From Clostridia bacterium UC5.1-1E11 (GTDB lineage Bacteria; Bacillota; Clostridia; Oscillospirales; Acutalibacteraceae): a DNA stretch of 64,000 nt. The notes under the pieces are model-generated. The model saw only the letters and a list, made by a program, of their open reading frames with translations. It had not been told where the DNA came from and searched no databases. The translations under genes and the position numbers were made by a program. The stretch is from assembly GCA_001305115.1 (NCBI GenBank), contig BCAA01000013.1, positions 1 to 64,000 of the forward strand, in the 5' to 3' direction. The number at the start of each line of letters is the position of its first letter. Position 1 is the stretch's first letter. Positions 25,559-34,642 of the stretch are shown here, in pieces.

Positions 25559-26951
25559 ACGAATTGACCGCCGGAATCTTCGCCGCCTCCGCCATCATTG
25601 CCGAAGCAACCCCACCGGCTGCACCAATTCCAGAGTTCCCATTTTCAACCACCACAGCAAAGGCATACGGCGTCCGGTCATTACTAGAAAATCCCACCAT
25701 CCAAGCGTTTGGCTTTTTGCCTCCGCCGACCTCGGCAGTACCGGTCTTTGCACAGACCGCCATATCTGGAAACATATTGTCTCCGTACTCGCTTGTCACG
25801 TTATAGCGCATAACTTCTTTAAGCTTTGCCGCTGTGTCCGCCTGCAAAAGCTGGCTGTCCTTCTGGGTGCGGCCTGCCTTTGTCACCAGCCCAAAGTGAG
25901 TAGTAATGCTTTCAATCAGATAGGGTTTGACCGGCGTACCCTCGTTTGCAATTGCCCCCATCAAAAGCATCATGTGATAGGGATTGGTGAGATCCGTGTA
26001 CTGCCCCACACCACTCCATGCAAGATCGTTCTCCTGCGCCTCGGACACATCGTACTGGCTTTTACTGGTTGGAATCCCATCCAGATCAAAACTGCGATTA
26101 AACCCCATAGAAGCGGCCTCTGCCGTCATCTTTTCCTTGCCCAACTCCATAGCCAACTCGGCAAAGACAATATTGCAGGATTTCGCCAAGCCGTCCTGGA
26201 AGTGAATCTTTCCGTGACGGCTTAAACAGGTGACCTTATTGCCATTTACAGTGATCTCCCCAGGACAATCGAAGATACGGCTTTCCAAATCGGGAATATT
26301 CTCAATCGCCGCTGCACTCGTAACAATCTTAAAAATAGATCCAGGGGTATAGGAAGCCGATAGCGCTCGGTTAAGGTACACCCCCTCGTATTTTCCACTG
26401 GTATCCGTATTCAAATCCGCAGGAACGTTACCTGGATCAAAGGTGGGGGAACTCACCATACAGAGCACCTCACCCGTTCGATAATTATATAGGATTGCTG
26501 CACCTTTTTGGTTTCCAAATGCCTGCAGGGTAACCTTGCTTAAATTGCTATCCAGGGTCAACCGGATATCATTTCCCGTGGTTTTGCCCGTAGGGGTCGC
26601 CAAACCAGTAAAAATGTTATAACCTGCCAGCTCAGAGCGGTAGCTGTACTGTACTCCTGTAGAGATATAGCCCATCGTATCGCCCACTGCATGGAGGGTT
26701 GCACGGCGCACCATTTCATCGTCGTTATAAAGCCTTTCGCCGTCCTTACTCTGAGCTAAAATTGTACCGTTCCGATCGAGAACATCCCCCGCATAGGAGA
26801 GCTGTCCACCGCCTGCCAGATGCTTATTGTAGGGCTGAAACGCCCAGTTCCCGCCTTCCATTACAAGGGAAGCCAGGAAAATGACCAACCCTACAAGAAA
26901 TCCTCCCGTGAGAAGGAATAGAATTAAGGATCGGGTACCGGTTGTCTTCAT
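25557..26951 (-). CDS. Penicillin-binding transpeptidase (PbpA/FtsI-like)
   Basis: Membrane-anchored peptidoglycan DD-transpeptidase. One N-terminal TM helix (SLILFLLTGGFLVGLVIFLAS), a short dimerisation-like region (VLDRNGTILAQS), then the transpeptidase domain with the active-site SxxK within SYTPGSIFKI, SxN as SCN (KSCNIVFAE) and KTG as CAKTGTAEV. 464 residues, compact. It pairs with the FtsW-like gene 27 nt upstream, the usual SEDS-bPBP partnership. Likely elongation- or sporulation-type wall synthesis. Confidence 0.92.
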   Translation of the reverse strand: MKTTGTRSLILFLLTGGFLVGLVIFLASLVMEGGNWAFQPYNKHLAGGGQLSYAGDVLDRNGTILAQSKDGERLYNDDEMVRRATLHAVGDTMGYISTGVQYSYRSELAGYNIFTGLATPTGKTTGNDIRLTLDSNLSKVTLQAFGNQKGAAILYNYRTGEVLCMVSSPTFDPGNVPADLNTDTSGKYEGVYLNRALSASYTPGSIFKIVTSAAAIENIPDLESRIFDCPGEITVNGNKVTCLSRHGKIHFQDGLAKSCNIVFAELAMELGKEKMTAEAASMGFNRSFDLDGIPTSKSQYDVSEAQENDLAWSGVGQYTDLTNPYHMMLLMGAIANEGTPVKPYLIESITTHFGLVTKAGRTQKDSQLLQADTAAKLKEVMRYNVTSEYGDNMFPDMAVCAKTGTAEVGGGKKPNAWMVGFSSNDRTPYAFAVVVENGNSGIGAAGGVASAMMAEAAKIPAVNS

Positions 26952-26978
26952 TGGCGCACCGCCTTTCTACCGCTGCAT

Positions 26979-28651
26979 CTATTTTCGTTTTCGTACCGCA
27001 TAAGTGCGTTCATCGCTGGCCTTAATGAATGCCAATAGTCCCCAAACTGCCACCATACTGGACCCTCCCAGGCTGACAAAGGGGAGGGTTACACCGGTGA
27101 GTGGTAGGACATCTGTGGCGCCGAAGACATTTAAGCACGTCTGAAAAAGCATCATTCCGGCCGCCGCACAAGCGGAAATGGAATAGAATGTCGACCGGCT
27201 GCGCGTCACATCGGAACGCGCATAAAACACCAGCAATGCGATGGCTACCACAACTGTGATCGCCAAAATCAAACCCAGTTCTTCACAGATCATACCGAAC
27301 ACCAGGTCGCTGGTGGAGGCAAATACGCTTTTCAAATATCCATTTCCTACTCCAACGCCAAAGAACCCTCCGCTGGCCGTATATGTGAGAACCCGTGTTT
27401 GCTGATAGCCCGCCTCATTGGCGAACTCCCATACATGCCTCCAAGCGGCAAAACGCTGTGCAATGTACGGCTTAAATTTTAAAATCAGAAACACGCCAAA
27501 TACAGCAGCCGAACAGATCAGCGCAATCGTCCGCACGCTGCCAGACCGCATAAAGGCAATAATGAGAAATGTCACAAAGAAGATACAAGCTGTGCCAAAG
27601 TCACGCATCAAGAACAGGCGCCCAAACACACTCCTCCAAAAAGAATAAAGCCGGAAAGGTTACGCGCCGTTTGTAACCGGTCGAGCGTGGACGCCCCAAC
27701 AAATACAAATGCAATCTTGATGAACTCAGATGGTTGAACGCTGATTGGCCCGAGGGAAATCCAATTTTTTGCACCATGATTTTCAGATGCAAACAACAGA
27801 TTGATTGCAAATAATACGATGGCGCCAATTGCAATAGCCAAACGCCAGCGCATTACTCGCTCCAAATCATTCATAAACCAAATCATGACGCAAAACAACA
27901 CGATTCCCAAAAGCAGGGCGCCCAATTGAACATACGTCTTCTCCACGCCTGTTCCAGAGAGCAACATAATACCAATTCCAGAAAGCAAAAAACCTACCGT
28001 CTCTAGCTCGAAACTCACCCGATTGAGCGCTTTCATCGAATAGAGATAAAGTCCCCATTCCATTATAACAAGTGCCCCCAAAGGAATGAAGGGCATATAA
28101 TTGAATGGTTCGCTGGAAAAACATACCTCTATACAGAGCATAACCTGAACCAACATCACGGTAAACAGCAGTCCAAAAGGGGACGCCGCATGCACTCGCC
28201 GGCGTTTGGGAACCTTCAGATTCTTTGCCTCGCTGGTGCGTTTGAGCATCAAAGAAGTAGAACCTAATGTAATCACATCGCCGGGCAAAACCTGTGCACG
28301 GTTCTCAACCTTTTTCCCGTTGACGCGCGTTCCTGCCTTGGAATTTGTGTCTGTTACAATCCATCCGCTCTCTCTGCGCATCAGGACGGCATGATCCCGG
28401 CTGGCGGTGCTGTCGTGCAGCACAATATCACAACTGCGGCTGCGTCCCAGGGAGTTTTCCCAATACAGCACAGGAAGGATCTCCTTTGTCACCATATCCT
28501 GAAGGATGACTACAGGTTCCTCCCGCCGCCGTCCCGCCTTCAACGAATGGAAACAACGACATACCACTACGATGGAGAGCAGCGGCACTGCAATCCGCAA
28601 CAGGTACAGTGCTACGGAAAGTACATTCTGTATGATAGGATTGTCCAGCAT
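26979..28651 (-). CDS. FHA domain-FtsW/RodA/SpoVE (SEDS) fusion, frameshifted
   Basis: Peptidoglycan glycosyltransferase of the SEDS family with an N-terminal regulatory part, about 557 residues when joined. Residues about 10-30 form a TM helix and about 45-125 an FHA phosphothreonine-binding domain (LGRSRSCDIVLHDSTASRDHA, TRVNGKKV, GDVITLGSTSL). Then come SEDS helices with GAKNWISLGPISVQPSEFIKI and, in the second part, LMRDFGTACIF and the C-terminal LPLTGVTLPFVSLGGSSM signature. One base is missing at GG 27617-27618 (expected GGG). Start at 28651: AAGGAGG lies 7 nt upstream. The FHA domain implies control by a Ser/Thr kinase of PASTA type, not in this window. Confidence 0.92.
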
Positions 28652-28760
28652 TGGCCGGCCTCCTTTTTCTTTCATTTGGGTACAGTATATTATACTAGCA
28701 AAAAATTGCAAAGTAAACCGCACCGATTCAATCGTAAGGGTTTTGTAACCTGCACTTTTA

Positions 28761-28803
28761 GGCTAAAAAGGACTGCGAACATTGTTCGCAGTCCTTTTTA
28801 GCC
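28761..28803. terminator. Strong terminator downstream of the pyridoxal kinase gene
   Basis: About 20-bp perfect stem (GGCTAAAAAGGACTGCGAAC with its complement) and minimal loop, 5 nt past the kinase stop. The A5/T5 stretches make it usable in both directions. Confidence 0.9.
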
Positions 28804-28807
28804 TATA

Positions 28808-29680
28808 CTATCGTGCCATTCGATAACTCACAGGGACCAACCCCAACTCTTCCATAAAGCGCGGAAGGCCCGCCTCAAAATTCACGCCAAAGCGGCGATC
28901 GGTTCCAGCTTCTCGGGTACGGCGGATACTACCGCAAGTAAAATCAACCGCCAACTGCATTGCGTCGCGCAGACTCATTTCACTGAGCAGTCCAGACAAG
29001 AGGGCGCTTCCAAAGATGTCCCCTGTCCCATGATAAGCCCCTTCCACGCGAGGCGAGAAAGCATACGTGACGCGGCCAGTGTCACGATCTAAACCAGCTG
29101 CTCCCAGCAATCCGGGGCTAAACCACACGCCAGTCAACACCACCAAACGCGGCCCCATTTCGCTGAGGCGTTGCAGTACTCCCTCAATATAGGCTCGGTC
29201 ATATGGTCCATCATAGAATTCCTCACCCAGTAAAAAGGCGGCTTCCGTCAGATTCGGAACGACTAGATCCGCTTTTTTACAGAGCTTTTTCATCCCACGT
29301 GCCATTTCCGGCGTACAGGTGGCATATAGTTTCCCATTATCCGCCATAACCGGGTCCACCATCACCAGCGTATCACTTGTGCGGAAATCATCCACAATTT
29401 CGGACACAATGTCAATCTGCTCTGCAGATCCAAGGAATCCGGTGTATAGCGCATCAAAGGAAAGATGAAGGCTTTTCCAATGCGCTGCATATGCCCGCAT
29501 ATCGTCCGTCAAATCGCGGTATGTACAATTTCCCAAGCCGCCTGTGTGAGTAGAAAGTACTGCCGTCGGCATGACGCTCGTCTCCATACCCGCTGCGGAG
29601 AGGATCGGGAGCACGACCGTCAAGGAACACTTTCCAAATCCGGAAATATCGTGAATGGCTGCAACTTTTTTCTGTCTCAT
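28808..29680 (-). CDS. Pyridoxal/pyridoxamine kinase
   Basis: Ribokinase-fold kinase phosphorylating B6 vitamers in PLP salvage. Family marks: HDISGFGKCSLTVVLPILSAAG at the N terminus, MPTAVLSTHTGG, DPVMADNGKLY, VPNLTEAAFLLG, and the anion-hole/catalytic motif YHGTGDIFGSALLSGLL (catalytic Asp of GTGD). About 291 residues. The ATG at 29680 is preceded by TTG GCA; no clear SD, and the leader has hairpins. PdxK versus PdxY cannot be separated by eye. Confidence 0.9.
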   Translation of the reverse strand: MRQKKVAAIHDISGFGKCSLTVVLPILSAAGMETSVMPTAVLSTHTGGLGNCTYRDLTDDMRAYAAHWKSLHLSFDALYTGFLGSAEQIDIVSEIVDDFRTSDTLVMVDPVMADNGKLYATCTPEMARGMKKLCKKADLVVPNLTEAAFLLGEEFYDGPYDRAYIEGVLQRLSEMGPRLVVLTGVWFSPGLLGAAGLDRDTGRVTYAFSPRVEGAYHGTGDIFGSALLSGLLSEMSLRDAMQLAVDFTCGSIRRTREAGTDRRFGVNFEAGLPRFMEELGLVPVSYRMAR

Positions 29681-29756
29681 TGCCAAATACCGGGGCGCCG
29701 CCCCCCTCGCGCCTATTACGCAAGGTCCTATCTTTCTGTATTTTACGGCGGGATTC

Positions 29757-29837
29757 CCTGAAAATTCCCCATTCTTTTCAGGCGTATTGCCCTGGCCGTA
29801 GGCTTTTAAGCATAGACGAAAAGGCAGCCTCCGTCAA
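29757..29837 (-). promoter_or_regulatory. Promoter and leader hairpin of the pyridoxal kinase gene
   Basis: On the minus strand, TTGACG (29837-29832), 17-nt spacer and TATGCT (29814-29809) form a good sigma-A promoter. The roughly 125-nt leader includes the hairpin CCTGAAAA/TTTTCAGG (29757-29782), without a recognised riboswitch class. Confidence 0.5.
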
Positions 29838-29905
29838 GGCGAAAAATGTAAAGAGATCGAAACTTTTTTGGGAAATATTTGCAACGCTGGCGGATCGAGC
29901 ACCGT

Positions 29906-30577
29906 CTATTCGACCTTTTGTACAACCGCGTCCGCACGCTTATAGATGCTGTTTTCCGGCACAAAGCCTCGCACCATAGAAAGCGGATAGACATTGGTGT
30001 AGCGGCCGATCACTGTTCCAGGATTCAGTACCGAGTTGCAACCCACCTCTACAAAATCGCCAAGCATTGCCCCGAATTTCTTACGTCCAGTTTCTATACG
30101 TGTGTTGCCCACACATACTGTGACCAGCGTTTTGTCCGATTTAACATTCGAGGTGATGGAACCTGCACCCATATGCGACTTATAGCCAAGAATGGAGTCC
30201 CCCACATAATTATAGTGTGGTACCTGTACACAATCGAATAGAATGACATTTTTGAGTTCCGTCGAGTTTCCCACTACGCAATTTGCGCCGACTAAAGCGT
30301 TTCCACGAATAAATGCACACTGTCGAACCTCTGTATTAGGCCCAATGATTGCTGGTCCATGAATATAAGCGGTCGGAAATATCGTGGCGCTTTTCGCCAC
30401 CCAGATATCTTCCCCGCGCTTTTCATATTCCTCTGTAGAGAGAGTCTCGCCCAGCTTAAGAATAAACTCTCCTATCCCGGCTAATGCCTCCCACGGATAG
30501 GTGTATTGTTCCAAATAGGTTGCCGCTGCTGTGTGAGAAAGATCGTACAGACTGCGAATAAACAGATTTTCCATCAT
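29906..30577 (-). CDS. Left-handed beta-helix protein (GlmU C-terminal-like, no nucleotidyltransferase domain)
   Basis: Hexapeptide-repeat protein of about 223 residues: IWVAKSATIFPTAYIHGPAIIG, then repeated I/V-G-x4 turns (CAFIRGNALVGANCVVGN, DSILGYKSHMGAGSITSN) and MLGDFVEVGCNSVLNPGTVIG. In Firmicutes such proteins are often annotated as UDP-N-acetylglucosamine pyrophosphorylase-like, but the sugar-nucleotide domain is absent. Probably an acyltransferase-like or sugar-nucleotide-binding protein. SD AAAGGAG precedes the ATG; a leader hairpin lies just upstream. Confidence 0.75.
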   Translation of the reverse strand: MMENLFIRSLYDLSHTAAATYLEQYTYPWEALAGIGEFILKLGETLSTEEYEKRGEDIWVAKSATIFPTAYIHGPAIIGPNTEVRQCAFIRGNALVGANCVVGNSTELKNVILFDCVQVPHYNYVGDSILGYKSHMGAGSITSNVKSDKTLVTVCVGNTRIETGRKKFGAMLGDFVEVGCNSVLNPGTVIGRYTNVYPLSMVRGFVPENSIYKRADAVVQKVE

Positions 30578-30598
30578 GTAAAAGATGCTCCTTTATTG

Positions 30599-30634
30599 GG
30601 AAAGCATTTGGAAGGAGAAGTCCCCCAAATGCTT
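30599..30634. promoter_or_regulatory. Leader hairpin upstream of the beta-helix gene
   Basis: 12-bp perfect arms GAAAGCATTTGG/CCAAATGCTTTC. It lies between the dockerin gene and the beta-helix gene, directly 5' of the AAAGGAG site. It may terminate the dockerin transcript (no T tract on that strand) or act as a leader structure. Confidence 0.4.
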
Positions 30635-30721
30635 TCTATTTTTCCTTATTATAGGATGTTCCTCCGTGCAGGTCAACGGGAATTTGGTAGGGTCCTCTGA
30701 ATCCATCATCCAAAAAATAGA

Positions 30722-31773
30722 TTATCCCTGTTTCCAGACCATTTCTTTGAGAAGAAGTAGATCGCCGGTACTGAGTATACCATCGCAGTTCAAATCTCCA
30801 GCTTTCCACTCTGCATCGCTCAGATAGCACCCGGTTGTCAAATATTCATATAACAACTGTGTGTCCGCGGAGCTGGGTTTACCTCGTCCGGTTATATCCC
30901 CTGGAATACAAGCGACGGCACGATCACTGACTTGACCATCAATCAACACTTCCATAAGGTCGCCGGTTGCTACACGTCCGGATGTCTTTATTCGTCCATC
31001 GGTTCCGGTCACACGGACAACGCCAGTATGCTCTGTGTAGGACTCTTCCAGTTCCGATACTGTAATCGGACCATCAAACAGATATAAGAGGGTTTGCTCT
31101 GGTCTTTCCTCTGAAGACGTTCCGCTCTCGGAAGGCTGTGAACTTTCTCCTTCTTCGGATTCTTGAGGAAACTCCTCCTGTGGTGACAAGACGTATTCGG
31201 AGCTATCGAATTGATAGACTCGAACCGGCGTCAGATCGCTGATTTCATCCAATAATGGCGCATGTACCAGCAAAATCCTTCCTCCGGATTCCACACGGCA
31301 GGTTCGGTCATAGTCGCAGACAGCATTGCGAATGATTCTTGCCTCTGTCTGTTCATCCTCCATATGATAGCGGATAATTTGAATCGCTGGCGCATCTGCA
31401 CCACTTCCCTCCTCAATCACATCGGTGACATCCATCAGGAAGTAAAGATCCTGGTCTACACAAAAAACTTTCGAAAACCAGGCCGTAGTGCAGCACTCAG
31501 GCGCACTTCCCACCCCGCAGTGGTTCTCCAGAGCTTCACCACATACATACGCTTTGTCCCCTCTGTACTGACTGCCACATAGCTTCCATCCTCACAGGGG
31601 AATAGAGCACGGTTGTCCTCTAACAGATAAGGGCTTTCAATTTGGTTGAGATCCGGTGGGTCAACTTCTTCTCCGCCAGAGACCGCAGCACTGTACCACG
31701 CGGCCGCTGTAAACAATAATACGGTCCAGAATAAAGCCGCAATCCCAAATCGCCGGATTCGCTTTGACTTCAC
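30722..31773 (-). CDS. Membrane-anchored protein with C-terminal type I dockerin, frameshifted
   Basis: About 350 residues when joined. A single N-terminal TM/signal anchor (FGIAALFWTVLLFTAAAWYSAAV) is followed by an extracytoplasmic domain of unknown fold, a Ser/Glu/Pro-rich linker (ESEEGESSQPSESGTSSEE), another small domain (ITVSELEESYTEHTGVVRV) and a C-terminal dockerin with two calcium-loop repeats: GDITGRGKPSSADTQLLYEYL and GDLNCDGILSTGDLLLLKEM. One base is missing in A6 at 31463-31468. Dockerins bind cohesins in cellulosome-like or surface assemblies; the partner is not in this window. Confidence 0.75.
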
Positions 31774-31869
31774 AATCAGGCACCCCCTTTCCCTTACCTA
31801 TATAGTAAAGTTGGTAGAAAAATGTGGGGATTCCGTGAAGTATTTCGACGCATTCTTTAAAAAAGAAAT

Positions 31870-31995
31870 AGAAAAAGCGAAAACCGGGTTAAACCCGGTT
31901 CTCGCTTTTTGGGGAGGAGTTGTATTGAAAAGGCGTGACAATCCTTGCCACGAGACTTATAAGCACAGTTTGTTTCATTTGTTTTCCTTTTTCTG
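31870..31995 (-). ncRNA. Orphan short transcription unit (sRNA or small-protein mRNA)
   Basis: A roughly 125-nt transcript is predicted between a consensus promoter and a strong terminator (31872-31910, about 18 bp with one mismatch, T-rich on the minus strand). Just before the terminator the RNA carries ACTCCTCCCC, a C-rich element complementary to ribosome-binding sites, as in some Gram-positive regulatory RNAs. It also contains a 29-codon ORF, so it may be dual-function. No known RNA family was recognised. Confidence 0.6.
31889..31978 (-). CDS. Possible 29-residue small protein
   Basis: ATG 31978 is preceded by AAAGGA with a 6-nt gap, an ideal ribosome site. The ORF encodes MKQTVLISLVARIVTPFQY followed by about ten polar residues and stops inside the terminator loop. 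Mildly hydrophobic N-terminal half; no family recognised. It fits the transcription unit exactly, which is the main support. On the opposite strand a TTG at 31925 with GGGGAGGAG upstream opens a 27-codon frame, so the coding strand is not settled. Confidence 0.4.
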   Translation of the reverse strand: MKQTVLISLVARIVTPFQYNSSPKSENRV

Positions 31996-32001
31996 GTTCC
32001 C

Positions 32002-32030
32002 ATTATAATCCTAGGAATTGCCCCTGTCAA
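32002..32030 (-). promoter_or_regulatory. Consensus sigma-A promoter of the orphan transcription unit
   Basis: TTGACA (32030-32025), exactly 17 nt, TATAAT (32007-32002) on the minus strand: a perfect match to consensus. Start of transcription expected near 31995. Confidence 0.85.
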
Positions 32031-32376
32031 CGAAAGAAAGCCCTCTCTAACTAGAATCTCTGTTTTGGACAAAACGAAGATTTTCAAAACACAATTTTAG
32101 TGAACATATCCACAGTTGTTTCGAAGCATTTCGTAAATATTCTGAGTTTATACGATCATAGTATGTATTTACTCAAAAACGACACGTTTTGGAGTCCCTT
32201 TGCCATTTTTCCTAGTAAAGCAATAAATCATATAGTTCCCCTGAGCGGGACTCTTCAAATAGGGCAAAAAGCTGTCGGCTTTTTTGGCAAACTGTGGTAC
32301 AATAAACACAACGATTTGTATCAAACGGTGTTGTATATTTCACCGTCGCATTGACAAAGGAGTTTTTAAATCCAAA

Positions 32377-34020
32377 ATGACTAGTCTAAAAAAGAATGAT
32401 CTTGTTGAGATTTCAATCACCGGATATACTGCGGAAGGAAGTGGAATTGGCCGCTGGAATGGTATGGCAGTTTTTATCCCCCTGACAGCGGTCGGAGATA
32501 CCGTAGAGGCGCGTATTCTCAAAGTCGCTAAGACCCATGCCTTTGGAAAAATGGAGCATATCCTGATTCCTTCTTCTGCCCGAATACAATCCGACTGCCC
32601 GCAATTTCAAAAGTGTGGGGGCTGTGTCTTCCGCCACATTCATTATGCGGAAGAACTCCGTGCTAAAGAACAGCGTGTACGGGATGCAATCGAACGCATT
32701 GGAGGATTTCAAAATATTCTCATCCATCCGATTCTTGGTGCTGAACAGCCGGATGGATATCGGAATAAAGCGCAGATTCCCATCGGCAGGACGCCGGATG
32801 GAGAGCTAACCATGGGATTCTATGCGAATCATAGTCATCGCATTATCAACTGTGCATACTGTCAATTGCAGCCTCCTTCTTTTCAAGCCGCTATGGATGC
32901 CTTCCGTACCTGGGCTGCTCTGAGTGGCGATGAACCTTACAATGAAGCAACCGGAAAGGGGCGCTTACGTCACCTTTATCTTCGCCAGGCTGAGGCTACC
33001 GGCGAGGAGATGGTTTGTGTGGTGGTCAATGGGAACGGAGTGCATAAGGAAGATATTCTTGTGCGTCTTTTACGAGAAAGGATACCTGGTCTAAAAAGCG
33101 TGATGATCAATACCAATCGCGAGAGGACGAATGTGGTTTTGGGTAAGAAAAACCGCGTCGTTTGGGGACAAGATTACATTACAGACCGTCTGTGTGGTCT
33201 GGACTTTCATATTTCACCACTCTCTTTCTATCAAGTCAACCGCACGCAGGCAGAACGCTTGTATCGACAGGCGGCAGTTTACGCAGGTTTGACTGGACAC
33301 GAAACGCTGCTAGACCTTTACTGCGGGACCGGGACCATTGGCCTTTCAATGGCTGCACAGGCGAAGCGTGTAATCGGTGTAGAGGTTGTCCCCTCTGCGG
33401 TTGAAGATGCGCGTAAAAATGCGGAGCGCAATCATATCACCAATGCAGAATTCTTTTGCATGGATGCAGCAGAAGCTGCATCCATGTTAAGACAACGCGG
33501 AGAATATCCGGATGTCGTCATTCTCGACCCTCCACGCAAGGGCTGTTCTGGGGAATTGTTGCGTACCGTAGTGCAAATGTCACCAAAACGGATTGTCTAT
33601 GTCTCCTGTGATCCTGCTACCTTAGCGCGTGATCTGCGTATTTTAGCCGATTTACATTATATCCCCCAAGAACTCACACCCGTAGACATGTTTCCTAGGA
33701 CAGCACATGTCGAGACGGTTGTTTTGCTTTCCAAGGGAGAAATCGACTCAAAGAAGGTGCGGGTGGAGTTCTCGCTGGAAGATATGGATATGTCCGGCTT
33801 CCAGAAGGGCGCGACTTATGAACAGATCAAGGCGTATGTGTTGGAGCATACCGGTTTGAAGGTATCTTCCCTGTACATCTCACAGATAAAGCGCAAGTGC
33901 GGGCTGGATGTGGGGCAAAATTATAACCTGTCAAAGAAGGAAGATGCCAAAGTGCCAAAATGTCCGCCGGAGAAGGAAGCGGCGATCAGGGATGCGTTGA
34001 AATATTTTCAGATGATTTAA
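32377..34020 (+). CDS. rlmD: 23S rRNA m5U methyltransferase RlmD whose C-terminal tail is replaced by the integrated element
   Basis: TRAM domain (about 1-62, VEISITGYTAEGSGIGRWNG), Fe-S cysteines in CPQFQKCGGC and NCAYCQ, SAM site LDLYCGTGTIGLS, LDPPRKGCSGELL and catalytic Cys in YVSCDPATLARDL. The conserved end HVETV lies at about 33706-33720, exactly at attL. Downstream, the roughly 90 residues from GEIDSKKVRVEFSLED to the stop come from the inserted element: a small helical, HTH-like domain (TYEQIKAYVLEHTG, SSLYISQIKRKCG, PPEKEAAIRDALKYF). The host's own tail now sits at attR. ATG 32377 has a GGAG at a rather long 14-nt distance. 547 residues. Confidence 0.92.
   Translation: MTSLKKNDLVEISITGYTAEGSGIGRWNGMAVFIPLTAVGDTVEARILKVAKTHAFGKMEHILIPSSARIQSDCPQFQKCGGCVFRHIHYAEELRAKEQRVRDAIERIGGFQNILIHPILGAEQPDGYRNKAQIPIGRTPDGELTMGFYANHSHRIINCAYCQLQPPSFQAAMDAFRTWAALSGDEPYNEATGKGRLRHLYLRQAEATGEEMVCVVVNGNGVHKEDILVRLLRERIPGLKSVMINTNRERTNVVLGKKNRVVWGQDYITDRLCGLDFHISPLSFYQVNRTQAERLYRQAAVYAGLTGHETLLDLYCGTGTIGLSMAAQAKRVIGVEVVPSAVEDARKNAERNHITNAEFFCMDAAEAASMLRQRGEYPDVVILDPPRKGCSGELLRTVVQMSPKRIVYVSCDPATLARDLRILADLHYIPQELTPVDMFPRTAHVETVVLLSKGEIDSKKVRVEFSLEDMDMSGFQKGATYEQIKAYVLEHTGLKVSSLYISQIKRKCGLDVGQNYNLSKKEDAKVPKCPPEKEAAIRDALKYFQMI
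33709..33719 (+). other. attL core
   Basis: GTCGAGACGGT inside rlmD codons for V-E-T-V; identical to attR and in the same reading frame. Similarity continues imperfectly on the right (TTGCTTTCCAAG versus TTATTATCCAAG). Confidence 0.8.
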
Positions 34021-34035
34021 GAGTCTATTGAGCAA

Positions 34036-34070
34036 AAAAGCAGTAAATCAATTTCAGATTTACTGCTTTT
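34036..34070 (+). terminator. Terminator after the element-encoded rlmD tail
   Basis: AAAAGCAGTAAATC/GATTTACTGCTTTT stem with a 7-nt loop and T4 end, 16 nt past the rlmD stop. Confidence 0.85.
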
Positions 34071-34162
34071 GCTGGCCGGGCCGGTGAGCTACGAGCATTC
34101 ATGACTTTTTGATAACTTGTTCCATACTGATATATTAAGCGGAAAGTTGTGGCCCTGTATTT

Positions 34163-34447
34163 TCAGAGGGAAACGAATGCTCCTTGAATATATCCCACAA
34201 AATATGCCATCGCTATACTCAGTGCAATGCAACATATACATAGTATTTCAGCAATTACCTTTTTTTCGATTATTTCATTTATGGACTTTCCGTAATCAAT
34301 AGTAGACCATACCATTGAAAGCAAAAATAGAATTGAAATCCATTGAGTATGAAATGATAGTCCCATGCTAACAAATACATAGTTTGAGATGATGTAAAAA
34401 GCGCTTCTGACTACAACTTCTGTCACTTTTACAATCCGATTTCTCAT
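34163..34447 (-). CDS. Small membrane protein (IME cargo)
   Basis: 94 residues with three hydrophobic segments (AFYIISNYVFVSMGLSF, WISILFLLSMVWS, VIAEILCICCIALSIAMAYFVGY). I start at ATG 34447 because GAGGGAG lies 6 nt upstream. No recognised family; possibly a DUF-type membrane protein accompanying the PadR/HAAS genes. Hairpins separate it from the lipoprotein gene. Confidence 0.6.
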   Translation of the reverse strand: MRNRIVKVTEVVVRSAFYIISNYVFVSMGLSFHTQWISILFLLSMVWSTIDYGKSINEIIEKKVIAEILCICCIALSIAMAYFVGYIQGAFVSL

Positions 34448-34470
34448 AGAATTCTCCCTCTCTGATAATA

Positions 34471-34502
34471 CTGGGGGCGGCAGCACTCCTTGCTGTCGCC
34501 CC
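34471..34502. other. GC-rich hairpin
   Basis: GGGGCGGCAGCA/TGCTGTCGCCCC arms (one G-T pair) around CTCCT, upstream of the small membrane protein gene; terminator-like for the preceding lipoprotein transcript but without a T tract. Confidence 0.4.
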
Positions 34503-34534
34503 TTGATTGCCTATCTGCAAAGGCGGGCGGGGCT

Positions 34535-34575
34535 GTCAACGGCGGCGCTTGCGCCGTTCATCTTGACCGTTGACT
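34535..34575. repeat. Nested inverted repeat
   Basis: Outer arms GTCAACGG/CCGTTGAC enclose an inner hairpin AACGGCG/CGCCGTT. Located between the lipoprotein and membrane-protein genes of the element; role unknown. Confidence 0.45.
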
Positions 34576-34642
34576 GGCTCGGCTGGCTTTGCTATTCCGT
34601 GATCTCTTTCAGTTATTGTCAAAGGAAATGTAGATAGTTAGA

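Noticed and set aside
31857-32087. 76-codon minus ORF over the orphan transcription unit
   Set aside because: It starts upstream of the consensus promoter and has no SD; the 29-codon frame fits the transcript better.
34535-34575. Nested palindrome as an element end or att site
   Set aside because: Element ends are defined by the GTCGAGACGGT repeats; this lies 0.8 kb inside attL and is not repeated at attR.
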